From assembly GCA_963667005.1 (NCBI GenBank), contig OY762937.1, forward strand, positions 620,001 to 684,000: a stretch of 64,000 nt of DNA. Direction: 5' to 3'. Source of the DNA: G963662605 sp963667005. Its GTDB lineage: Bacteria > Bacteroidota > Ignavibacteria > Ignavibacteriales > Ignavibacteriaceae. Shown here in pieces: positions 46,101 to 53,452 of the stretch. Both the position numbers and the translations under genes were made by a program. The notes below the pieces were generated by a model. That model ran no database searches. It had not been told where the DNA came from and was given only the letters and a program-made list of their open reading frames with translations. Numbering within the stretch: the first letter of the stretch is position 1; each line of letters opens with the position of its first letter.

Positions 46101-46507
46101 TTATAGCACTATATGGCATCGCCGTTGAGACCGGTGTTGTCATGGTTGTCTATCTGCACGAAGCACTCGATAGAAGGCTCCGTGATTTTCACGCAGGTAA
46201 ACGCGGTCCGATTACCAATCAGGACATTTACGACGCAACGGTCGAAGGCTCGGTACTCCGCCTGCGCCCGAAACTCATGACGGTAGCAACTGCCATGGTT
46301 GGACTTGTCCCCATCATGTGGTCAACCGGAACCGGTTCCGACATGATGAAACCTCTTACGGCACCGATGATAGGCGGACTCCTGACTTCGGCGATTCACG
46401 TACTCGTTGTTACACCGATTCTCTTTGCATGGATGAAAGAGCATGCGCTTAAAAATGGGAAACTTGAAGTCTCGCAAATGGCCTCATGGATGAAGGAAGG
46501 AGAATAA
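43151..46507 (+). CDS. cusA: CusA-type copper/silver RND efflux pump, inner-membrane subunit
   Basis: 1119 residues of the heavy-metal RND family. The three methionines that relay copper in E. coli CusA (573, 623, 672) are matched by Met569 (LLYMPV), Met619 (LSMIET) and Met668 (RINMLSTG), all shifted by exactly 4, so Cu(I)/Ag(I) is the expected cargo. A Ser/Gly/Met-rich insert of about 55 residues (791-845) interrupts the second periplasmic domain just before VPLSELADI. Start chosen at the ATG at 43151, which has GAGGAG 7 bases upstream. It is followed after 1 base by the channel gene. Confidence 0.92.
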   Translation: MIEKIIDWSARNRFIVILIYTIITAAGIYCVVNLPVDAIPDLSENQVILYTEWMGRSPQIVEDQVTYPIVSGLQGLPHVKAVRASSMFGMSFVFVIFEDNVDTYFARTRVMERMNTIQSQLPPGVTPSLGPDGSGVGHVYWYTVEGKGYDAGTLRSIQDWYIRYKLSAVDGVAEVASIGGFVKQYQVDVNPNDLRGYNITVNDVVSAIQKSNNEVGGKIVEVNDAEYFVRGQGYVSSKEDIENTVIKSGANGIPVLIKNVATVQIGGDIRRGALDKNGEGEAVGGIIVMRNGENAQKVIDRVKEKIKEISPGLPPGVSIVPSYDRSTLIHEAVGTLERALLEASLTVAFMVMLFLLHFRSIIRILIELPISILIAFILMYIFGITSNIMSLGGIILAVGVIVDSSIVLVENAYRNLARAIEEKGTLTPDEYKKISIDSAKQVGRAIFFSELIILVSFLPVFLLTGQEGKLFHPLAFTKSFAMLGSAIVVISLIPVLMTMLMRGKFKPEQKNPTTRFFIRLYQPVIHWVLEHRKITIALNIIALLITIPMIMHTGSEFMPPLDEGSLLYMPVTLPGASITEVNRILTEQDKIIKSVPEVAHVLGKTGRAETATDNAPLSMIETIILLKPKSEWRKGITKKDIINELDAKLQIPGVRNGWTQPIINRINMLSTGVRTDIGLKIFGPNLDTLEAYAIKAEGILQGVNGAADVVADRVQNGFYLDIKIKREAAARYGVNISDLQSIIETALGGQNLGVILEGRMRFPIRMRYDKDYRSNVDELKSLIVPVGSLAMGGTSTSVNPAPAASGSMGSSASMSSMSGSSSAKSSNTYSSADESGSSLLESNYGGVTFVPLSELADISTVSGPPMINSENGMLRSIVFMNTRGRDMGSVMVDAKKVIEDKLQLPAGYSYTWSGQYESKMRAQQTIEIIMPIVFLIIFILLFFTLKSYVEAGVVMLSVPFALIGGMYMIYILGYNFSVAVWVGFIALYGIAVETGVVMVVYLHEALDRRLRDFHAGKRGPITNQDIYDATVEGSVLRLRPKLMTVATAMVGLVPIMWSTGTGSDMMKPLTAPMIGGLLTSAIHVLVVTPILFAWMKEHALKNGKLEVSQMASWMKEGE

Positions 46508-46508
46508 T

Positions 46509-47822
46509 ATGAAAAGAATATATAATCTCATTGCAATCGTTGTGCTGTTTGTATCGGGTATGCAATTCACCGATGCGCAGAATCTGGATTCTCTCATTGC
46601 TGAAGCGGCGCGAAACAATCCACAGCTTCGTTCCCTGCAAACGAGAGTTCGTACAGCAGAATACAAAAGCAAATCGGTCAACAGTTATCCCGCGCCGACT
46701 GTCGGAATTGAATTTTCTCAAATTCCTTCCGGCAGCGCAAACATTTGGAACGACGCGCTTTCAAATAATCTTTCCGTTTCGCAAATGTTTATGCTCGGCG
46801 GCAAGGTTGAAGCGATGACCGAAGTTGAAAAGAAGAACATCCTTGCTGAACAGGATGCATACACCGCATATGCCATTAGTCTCACATCTCAAATAAAGAT
46901 GAGTTATTATACGTTGTGGCTCTACGACAGGAAGATAGAATTACAACAAAAGACTGTGACGTTGCTCAAGGACTTAGCTGCATCAACTACGGCTTCGTTA
47001 ATGATCAATAAAATCTCACAGCCGGATGTACTGCTTATCAATAGTGAAGTTGCGGTAAACGAATTACAGTTATCCCAGCTTCACCGGCAGCGTGATGCGG
47101 AATCAGTCAAGCTGAACAAACTGCTTGGCAGAGCACTTTCATCACAAGCAATTACTCCTGACAAAGAACTGCCGCGGATTCCGGCATCTCTCGACATCGC
47201 GGGACTTGATGCTCTTATTGATGACCTCAATCCCGAACTTGCCCGCATGGATAAGATGGCGGAAATGAATAAAGCGATGATTGCTTCCAATGATAAAAGC
47301 AGCATTCCAGACCTTATGGTGCAGGCAATGCTGATGCGTATGCCAAAAGGCATGATATTAACTTCCGCATCGGATTTGTCCATGCTCTCGGCAAAGACAG
47401 AGTATATGTATTCGCTCATGTTCTCTGTCAATCTTCCATTTGCTCCGTGGTCAAAGTCATCATATGAATCAAAGAAAGAGGAACTACTTTCAGGTATCGA
47501 AGGAATCCGTCTTGCAAAAGAAGACATGTCACGCGACATGAAAGCGAAGCTGAAGGAATCACTTATAAAATATCAAACGGCGCAGGAAAGCGAACACTAC
47601 TACACAAACACCATTCTGCCGTTATCAATGCAGGCTGTGGAATCGCAAACCAGCGCATTCAAAACAGGTTCGGCAAATATCTCCGCAGTACTCGATGCCG
47701 TTCGCATGCAACTAATGAATGAGATGAATCTTTTTATGGCGCAGGCGGATTCACGCATGGCACTTGCAGATATTGAAATGATGACGGGTGCTCATCTGCC
47801 TGTCAGTGGATTGGAGAAATAA
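46509..47822 (+). CDS. cusC: TolC family outer-membrane channel (CusC-like)
   Basis: 437 residues with a signal peptide (residues 1-22, ending TDAQ) and the outer membrane efflux protein helices (LDSLIAEAARNNPQLRSL at the start, ALADIEMMTGAHLP at the end). Two Met-rich stretches (MVQAMLMRMPKGM near 275-285) may reflect exposure to copper. It begins 1 base after the cusA stop, with an AAGGAGA site in the end of cusA. The order pump, channel, adaptor differs from the czc operon. Confidence 0.85.
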   Translation: MKRIYNLIAIVVLFVSGMQFTDAQNLDSLIAEAARNNPQLRSLQTRVRTAEYKSKSVNSYPAPTVGIEFSQIPSGSANIWNDALSNNLSVSQMFMLGGKVEAMTEVEKKNILAEQDAYTAYAISLTSQIKMSYYTLWLYDRKIELQQKTVTLLKDLAASTTASLMINKISQPDVLLINSEVAVNELQLSQLHRQRDAESVKLNKLLGRALSSQAITPDKELPRIPASLDIAGLDALIDDLNPELARMDKMAEMNKAMIASNDKSSIPDLMVQAMLMRMPKGMILTSASDLSMLSAKTEYMYSLMFSVNLPFAPWSKSSYESKKEELLSGIEGIRLAKEDMSRDMKAKLKESLIKYQTAQESEHYYTNTILPLSMQAVESQTSAFKTGSANISAVLDAVRMQLMNEMNLFMAQADSRMALADIEMMTGAHLPVSGLEK

Positions 47823-47823
47823 T

Positions 47824-49038
47824 ATGAAATCACATAAAGAATTATCAGGTACACATATGAAATATTTTATCATGATACTTATCGCGGCAGCCGGATTGTA
47901 TTTCGCAGGCTGTGGAAAGAAGGCAGAGACTCCCGACGCCAAACAAAAAAAGGAAGTCTACACCTGCCCGATGCATCCGCAGATCATTTCGGATAAACCC
48001 GGAGTCTGCCCCATCTGCCAAATGGATCTTGTGAAGAAATCAGGAGATGAACCGCAGGCAGCGAACAAAGAGAACGAAAACATGAGCGCGATGGTGGCAA
48101 TCTCTGGTACCAAGCGCGCACTTGCTAACGTTTCCACAACAACGATAAAAAAGCAGCCGCTACAAAAAGATATCATCTCCTACGGTTATCTTGATTTTGC
48201 CGAACAGAACCGGAAGAGCATTTCCGCACGGTTCAACGGCAGAATTGAAAAACTGTATGTATCCAAAACAGGAGATATCATCCGTAAAGGCGCTCCGCTA
48301 TTTGAGATTTACAGTCCCGAACTTGTGCAGGCGCAGAATGATCTTATCATCGCGCTTTCTTCAAACAATTCCATTCTGCAATCGGCAAGAAAAAAACTCG
48401 AACTATACGGTTTTATAGCGGCTCAGATTCAGGATCTCGAAAAAAGCAGAGAGGTAAAAACGACAGTCACATTTTACTCACCCGCAAGCGGTACGGTGCT
48501 TGAGAAGAAAATCCGCGAAGGTATGTATGTCAACGAAGGCACGCTCTTATTTGACATTGCCGACTTTTCGACATTGTGGAATATCTCTGAAGTCTACGAA
48601 TCCGACATTGCTTCGGTTCATGTCGGCAATGCTGTTGCAATACATTTACGCGCCTTCCCCGGAAAAGAATTCAGCGGACGGGTAACATTCATTTCCCCGG
48701 TGGTTGACGCGCAGTCCCGGACAATTAAAGTCCGAAGCGAAATTGCCAATGCTGGCGGACAATTGAAACCGCAGATGTACGGCGAAACCGTGCAGCATGT
48801 TTCACTCGGTACGGGATTGTTCATTCCCGCAGACGCCGTGATTAATACAGGCAAGCGGATGGTCGCGTGGATAAAAACATCCGACGGCATGTTTGAAGCA
48901 CGTGATATAACACTCGGCGAAAAGTGCGGCAGCGGTTACAAAGTAATTTCAGGTTTGCAGGAAGGTGATGAGGTCGCTGTAACAGGCGGATTCCTCATTG
49001 ATTCCGAAAGTCAATTAAAAACAACTCATTCTCATTAA
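47824..49038 (+). CDS. cusB: RND efflux periplasmic adaptor with heavy-metal-binding domain (CusB-like)
   Basis: About 404 residues. A lipoprotein signal (LYFAGC) lies after a short leader. The heavy-metal-binding domain follows at once (YTCPMHPQIISDKPG, then CPICQMDL), and then the lipoyl-hairpin-barrel plan of the CusB adaptors (ISARFNGRIEKLYVSKTGD, SPASGTVLEKKIREGMYV). Such an N-terminal domain is known in CusB-like adaptors and delivers or senses the metal. ATG at 47824 has GGAG upstream; ATG at 47857 is an alternative that would place the signal peptide first. It starts 1 base after the channel gene. Confidence 0.87.
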   Translation: MKSHKELSGTHMKYFIMILIAAAGLYFAGCGKKAETPDAKQKKEVYTCPMHPQIISDKPGVCPICQMDLVKKSGDEPQAANKENENMSAMVAISGTKRALANVSTTTIKKQPLQKDIISYGYLDFAEQNRKSISARFNGRIEKLYVSKTGDIIRKGAPLFEIYSPELVQAQNDLIIALSSNNSILQSARKKLELYGFIAAQIQDLEKSREVKTTVTFYSPASGTVLEKKIREGMYVNEGTLLFDIADFSTLWNISEVYESDIASVHVGNAVAIHLRAFPGKEFSGRVTFISPVVDAQSRTIKVRSEIANAGGQLKPQMYGETVQHVSLGTGLFIPADAVINTGKRMVAWIKTSDGMFEARDITLGEKCGSGYKVISGLQEGDEVAVTGGFLIDSESQLKTTHSH

Positions 49039-49055
49039 ATAAAAAGGATAGATAT

Positions 49056-49427
49056 ATGAAACAGTTCACAAAAATCTCACTCGTTGCATTGGTTGTCATT
49101 CTGACAGCGGCATTTACTTCGGCATATGCTCAAAGCGCATGCTGCGGCGAACATGGCTCAATGGCAAAAATGGAAAAGTCGGTTGATACAAAAGCCACAA
49201 AGGACAAGGCAGATAAAAAAGCAGTAGACATTGTCCGCAAAGGCACCATTAATGTCAAAGCAATTGACGCAAACAAAGACGGCAAAGTATTTCAGTGCCC
49301 GATGGACTGGAATGTCATTTCCGATAAAGCCGGAAAGTGCCCGTTGTGCAAAATGGCATTGACGGAAGTCGCCAATAAGCAGGCAGAAGAAAATCTCGTA
49401 AAACACGGATTCAAGATCAAGAAATAA
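49056..49427 (+). CDS. Secreted heavy-metal-binding domain protein
   Basis: 123 residues with a signal peptide (residues 1-25, ending AYAQ) and a mature part with CCGEHGSMAKM, a Lys-rich linker and a heavy-metal-binding domain (FQCPMDWNVIS, then CPLCKMAL) that resembles the one in the adaptor just upstream. I infer a periplasmic copper carrier that feeds the pump. Last gene of the cus operon, 17 bases after the adaptor, followed by a terminator at 49475-49510. Confidence 0.75.
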   Translation: MKQFTKISLVALVVILTAAFTSAYAQSACCGEHGSMAKMEKSVDTKATKDKADKKAVDIVRKGTINVKAIDANKDGKVFQCPMDWNVISDKAGKCPLCKMALTEVANKQAEENLVKHGFKIKK

Positions 49428-49474
49428 CGCGCATTATTCCGATTCCCAGCGGAATTATTCACGTTATAATACGG

Positions 49475-49510
49475 AACGGGATGTCCCAGATTGGGCGTCC
49501 CGTTTTTTTT
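49475..49510 (+). terminator. Intrinsic terminator of the cus operon
   Basis: A long stem (AACGGGATG paired with CGTCCCGTT, inner CCCA/TGGG) is followed by eight T on the plus strand. Confidence 0.9.
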
Positions 49511-49512
49511 AT

Positions 49513-49573
49513 TCACCGCAAAGCACGCAGAGAACGCAAAGATTTTTTATGGGGCGAGCTCTCCGAGTCGCCC
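49513..49573. repeat. Fragments of two dispersed repeats
   Basis: TTCACCGCAAAGCACGCAGAG with AACGCAAAG (49513-49541) matches the arms of the inverted repeat at 15671-15796. GGGCGAGCT...AGTCGCCC (49552-49573) matches the short inverted repeat at 21637-21658. Confidence 0.65.
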
Positions 49574-49610
49574 ACATAATTCGGCAGATACAATTTCTCG
49601 ATAATTATCA

Positions 49611-49790
49611 CGTTAGAACTTTCCGCGTAGCGGATCAATCCTTGTAGATAACCGAGAATAGATCATTCTGTTTTCCGATAGGAAATATATCTTCGTTTCA
49701 AAAAATATATTTCCTGCCGGAAAATGCGACGTTAATGGATAATCTGCTTTCTACAAGGATTGAATGCCTACGGCATAAATTGACTTTCTA
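49611..49790. repeat. Large imperfect palindrome (MITE-like or structured element)
   Basis: CAATCCTTGTAG (49636-49647) pairs perfectly with CTACAAGGATTG (49751-49762); GCGTAGCGG and CCTACGGC extend the outer stem. An inner pair GTTTTCCGATAGGAAATATAT (49670-49690) and ATATATTTCCTGCCGGAAAA (49705-49724) forms a second stem. Together they fold about 150 bases. The right end carries the stop codon of the following minus-strand gene. No open frame inside. Confidence 0.7.
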
Positions 49791-50309
49791 TTGGCCCGTA
49801 AATATTTTAGCCAGAGCCGGGTATTTTGCAATTTCATTTTCTATTTTCTTATCCTTTCTTTCTACAAAAAGAGCATCCCGCAATAATTGTTTCTGGGCGG
49901 CCTCTGGAAATTTGGCAATCAGCAGAAAAACTACTTGCGTATTTTTATATGCATAATCAGAGAATTCCTCGGCCAAATTTTCTAACAATTCCACGTTATC
50001 CATAAAATTTACGCATGTCTGATAATATTGTTTAAGTATTCTTTCCTGCGGCTTTAATCGAAAAACTTTATGAAAGTATACAGACAATTCCCTCATTACT
50101 TTTTCACTATTAATAAGGGCTCTATCTTGATTGTTTTGACTACTGAAGCAGAATAAGAATTGGTCGAAGGCTTTTATGTCCGCATTCTTTTGTGCGATAT
50201 GTAAATATCTCTTACACGCTTTAACCGATACATCGTTTTCAAGTGGCTTTTGTGCATAAAGACTTTGGAAAAGGAAAAGACCGGCAAAAATAAGTTTCAA
50301 TAAATTCAT
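49788..50309 (-). CDS. Hypothetical secreted helical protein
   Basis: 173 residues with a signal peptide (residues 1-19, MNLLKLIFAGLFLFQSLYAQ cleaved after LYA) and an otherwise all-helical charged body (CKRYLHIAQKNADIKAFDQ, AEEFSDYAYKN, FPEAAQKQLLRD) without known motifs. Base composition is A/T-rich and it lies alone between repeat islands. Its stop codon is within the right end of the element at 49611-49790. Function unknown; transfer or an orphan gene is possible. Confidence 0.5.
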   Translation of the reverse strand: MNLLKLIFAGLFLFQSLYAQKPLENDVSVKACKRYLHIAQKNADIKAFDQFLFCFSSQNNQDRALINSEKVMRELSVYFHKVFRLKPQERILKQYYQTCVNFMDNVELLENLAEEFSDYAYKNTQVVFLLIAKFPEAAQKQLLRDALFVERKDKKIENEIAKYPALAKIFTGQ

Positions 50310-50359
50310 CTTAGTTAACCCTGCTTGATATTATGTATGCAAACTAATTCCCCCGCTCC

Positions 50360-51019
50360 ATGAAAGTCAAGAAGTATTATTCACCCGCTTCGCGGATGAG
50401 GTTTTTGGGGTGGGCGCTCTCCGTGGGCTTGCGCCCACGGTTATCTCTGTTCAATCCCTGTGGGATTATCAATTATTACATCGCCGGATTCATGGGTATT
50501 CACATCTCGACATGCCCCGACTGCATCGCAACACCCAGGGACTCACCAATCCGGCGTCGCGTAGCGACAACATACCCGCCTGAATGCCGTATAAACGGCG
50601 GGCAGGTTTGTAGCCCCGCCACGGCCATAGGCGGGTAAAGATTTCAATCCGGGGTTAGGGTCACACACGCGACATCCGAGCTCCGTAGGAGCGACATATA
50701 CAATAAGTCATTTTCGTTTTCACCATGAGCAGTAATAAATCAACCCCACAGATGAGCTGCTAAAAGTCATCTCGATACGCCCCGACAAGTCGGGACTACT
50801 CGATGACCCATAATAATAGTAATTAAAATACCTGGATGGATTCCAGGTCAAGCCCGGAATGACAACATGAATCATTACAAAGGTGTTCGAGTTTCCGTCG
50901 AAGACGGATCGTACCTGCCCGACTGCGTCAGTCAGGCGGGTCGAGAACACCGGAATGAAACGCATTCTTGCGGTTTAATAAAAATATCTTGGCGTCTTAG
51001 CGCCTTTGCGTGAATTTTC
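50360..51019. repeat. Island of concatenated dispersed repeats
   Basis: No real gene in 50310-51036. Elements seen: CCGTGGGCTTGCGCCCACGG (50421-50440), GGCGTCGCGTAGCGACAACA (from 50552), GAGCTCCGTAGGAGC with a GACATAT end (50678-50699), the reverse complement of the 42350 palindrome (50771-50805), GGATTCCAGGTCAAGCCCGG with a GAATGACAAC end (50838-50866), a palindrome with ends GGTGTTCGAG/CGAGAACACC (50882-50951) and a CTTTGCG fragment (50988-51014). A short frame across it is spurious. Confidence 0.8.
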
Positions 51020-51036
51020 TTTTCGCGTGAATTCTG

Positions 51037-51795
51037 CTATCCGTTCAGGCGTTTAATTACTTCAGCGTGTATTGCAGGATGCGCAGCAATTGCGCCATCA
51101 CCGGTGAGCGGCGAGCCGCCTTTGTAGTCCGTGATAATTCCGCCTGCGCCTTTTACAACCGGGACTAACGCGGCGACATCCCACAGATTCATAATAGCAT
51201 CAACCATGATGTCCGCGTAACCTGTTGCAAGTAAGTAGTAGCCGTAACAATCGCCCCAGTTGCGGTAGATTTTCACCTCTTCAATCAGCGTTTCAAACTT
51301 TTCGATGTTCTGGTATTTTTTAATATTAATATGGTCGGTCACTAAGAGCACCGACTCTTTTATGTTTTCGCAGTTTCGTATAGAAACCGGATTCCCGTTT
51401 AGAGTAGCCGTTTTATTATCCCCGATTAGCAGTTCATGCAATACCGGTTGGTGAATAACCCCAAGCACCGGCTCGCCTTTGTGCAGAAGAGCTATCAAAG
51501 TGCCAAACGTCACCGTTCCGCACACAAAACTTTTTGTGCCGTCGATCGGGTCGAGCACCCAAGTATATTCAGCATCGGGATTGTGATTTCCGAACTCCTC
51601 TCCGATGATGCCGTGCTCGGGAAATTCCTTCATTATTAGCGTTCTGAGCAGTTCTTCGGCCTTTTTATCGGCAATAGTGACCGGCGATTCATCGCTTTTG
51701 ATATCAACATCCACATGGGTGCGGAAGTAATGTTGGATAATTTTCCCGCTTTCAGCGGCGGCATATCCGGCAAATTTTGTAAATTCAGACAGCAT
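51037..51795 (-). CDS. Inositol monophosphatase family phosphatase (histidinol-phosphatase type)
   Basis: 252 residues with the metal-dependent phosphatase motifs: GEEFG, VLDPIDGTKSFV and MNLWDVAALVPVVKGAGG. Two or three Mg ions act on a small phosphate monoester. The DPIDGTKSF form is typical of the HisN-like histidinol-phosphatase branch, but inositol phosphate or other sugar phosphates are possible and no his gene is near. I prefer the ATG at 51795; an in-frame GTG three codons upstream lacks space for a ribosome site. Confidence 0.8.
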   Translation of the reverse strand: MLSEFTKFAGYAAAESGKIIQHYFRTHVDVDIKSDESPVTIADKKAEELLRTLIMKEFPEHGIIGEEFGNHNPDAEYTWVLDPIDGTKSFVCGTVTFGTLIALLHKGEPVLGVIHQPVLHELLIGDNKTATLNGNPVSIRNCENIKESVLLVTDHINIKKYQNIEKFETLIEEVKIYRNWGDCYGYYLLATGYADIMVDAIMNLWDVAALVPVVKGAGGIITDYKGGSPLTGDGAIAAHPAIHAEVIKRLNG

Positions 51796-51890
51796 ATAAT
51801 TCACTCTTTGAGAATAACGTATTTACTTGTTTCAATTTATTAATTAATTTACTATTCTAAAATACCGAATAGCTAATAAACGGAGTCATT

Positions 51891-53375
51891 ATGAAAGCAC
51901 TCTATACTTTCGTTCTCATGGTACTCTTCGCTTCAACGGTTAGTTACACCCAGGGACTTGAGGTTCCTCTCTATCATCCATTCACCGGTACGGTTGTTCT
52001 CACAGCTGAAGCCGGCCCGAATCTAACATATACCGACTATAAATTTGATGCATTTCAATTCGACGTTACCGGAAGAGGGTTGGTAGAATATTTCTTCCCA
52101 TTCCACTCAACAAGTATATTCGGCATTCGCGCTTTTGGTGAAGCCGGGTATGTCAAAGGTAAAGATGACAGCAAAATTCCTCCGAAATTTCGCACCAGCG
52201 TGATGAAAGTCGGAGGCGGATTGGTATACGGCCTATGTCTTAATGAAGTTGTTTTCCCATATATATTCGCCGGTGGTAGTTACGATTGGATGGCGCCGAA
52301 GGATGAAAACGGCAATGCAATCGCAGTACCTGATAAGCAGCAGTTCTCGGTCATCGGTGAACTCGGCTTTCGTTTTGCGATTGCCTATAATATGTCGGTC
52401 AACGTTGCCGGCAGCATGCACATTGGGCAAAAAGATTATCTTGACGGGTTGAAAAAAAGTTCAGAAAGTGATGCATATTTTTCAGGTGTCGTAGGATTAT
52501 CAATTGCTCTGAATGCAAGCAAAGATACCGACCATGACGGAATACCCGATGAACTGGATAAATGTCCCGATACACCAATTGGTATCCGTGCTGACGCAAC
52601 CGGATGTCCACCAGATTTCGATCATGACGGTGTTCCGGATTACCGCGACAAATGTTCATTGACTCCGGAAGGCGTTAAAGTTGATGAAAACGGATGCCCG
52701 CTCGACTCCGATCATGACGGCGTGCCGGATTATATTGACATGTGCCCGGGAACCAGAGAAGGAATCAGCGTTGACGAATACGGATGTCCGAAAGACTCTG
52801 ATGGCGACGGCGTACCTGATTATCTCGATCAGTGCCCGAACACTCCTAAGGGTGCCGCAGTTGATATTCACGGATGTCCGCTTGATTCAGACGGTGATAA
52901 AGTTCCTGATTACAAAGATAAATGCCCGAATACGCCGGCCGGTGTTCAGGTTGACGAGTTCGGCTGTCCGCTTGTTAAAGAAAAAGTCGAGGTCATTCGC
53001 GAAGTTCCGGTTATCAAGGAAGTCCCCGTTGAAAAAGAAATCGTACTCAGCGCAGGCACTTCATTCGCTACCGGAAAATCCGTACTGCTCCCGGCTGCAT
53101 CCGGAGTTCTTGATCAACTCGTTAAGATCATGAAAGAAAATGCGCAGTCAACATGGATTATCGAAGGACACACCGATAATGTCGGCTCGAAAGAAAAGAA
53201 TAAAAAATTATCTCTGGCACGTGCTCAGGCAGTACAGAAATATTTTGCAAATAAAGGAATTCAGAAAGAGCGATTCACCGTTCGTGGTTTGGGTTCGGAC
53301 TTCCCGGTTGCCGATAACAGCACCGAAGACGGCCGTTCACAAAACAGAAGAGTCTCTATTATTCGCGTGAAGTAA
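51891..53375 (+). CDS. OmpA family outer-membrane protein with thrombospondin type 3 repeats
   Basis: 494 residues: signal peptide (residues 1-21), an outer-membrane beta-barrel part (to about 205), five acidic calcium-type repeats of the DxDxDG form (DTDHDGIPDELDKCPDT and four more, residues 212-365) and a C-terminal OmpA domain (residues 385-494) with the peptidoglycan-binding residues in EGHTDNVGS and GRSQNRRV. It tethers the outer membrane to the wall. A GGAG site lies before the ATG. It ends at a strong bidirectional terminator. Confidence 0.93.
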   Translation: MKALYTFVLMVLFASTVSYTQGLEVPLYHPFTGTVVLTAEAGPNLTYTDYKFDAFQFDVTGRGLVEYFFPFHSTSIFGIRAFGEAGYVKGKDDSKIPPKFRTSVMKVGGGLVYGLCLNEVVFPYIFAGGSYDWMAPKDENGNAIAVPDKQQFSVIGELGFRFAIAYNMSVNVAGSMHIGQKDYLDGLKKSSESDAYFSGVVGLSIALNASKDTDHDGIPDELDKCPDTPIGIRADATGCPPDFDHDGVPDYRDKCSLTPEGVKVDENGCPLDSDHDGVPDYIDMCPGTREGISVDEYGCPKDSDGDGVPDYLDQCPNTPKGAAVDIHGCPLDSDGDKVPDYKDKCPNTPAGVQVDEFGCPLVKEKVEVIREVPVIKEVPVEKEIVLSAGTSFATGKSVLLPAASGVLDQLVKIMKENAQSTWIIEGHTDNVGSKEKNKKLSLARAQAVQKYFANKGIQKERFTVRGLGSDFPVADNSTEDGRSQNRRVSIIRVK

Positions 53376-53398
53376 TTCACAACAATCTTATAAAAACA

Positions 53399-53434
53399 AA
53401 AAGCCGTCCCGGTATTTCGGGACGGCTTTTTTTA
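53399..53434. terminator. Bidirectional intrinsic terminator
   Basis: AAAAGCCGTCCC / GGGACGGCTTTT around an 8-base loop, T7 on the plus strand and a T run on the minus strand. It ends the OmpA gene and the convergent exporter operon. Confidence 0.92.
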
Positions 53435-53452
53435 TTCTCTTAAATAAATTTT

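Noticed and set aside
50360..50638. Plus-strand open frame of 92 codons
   Set aside because: It crosses several unrelated dispersed repeats and has no protein-like composition.
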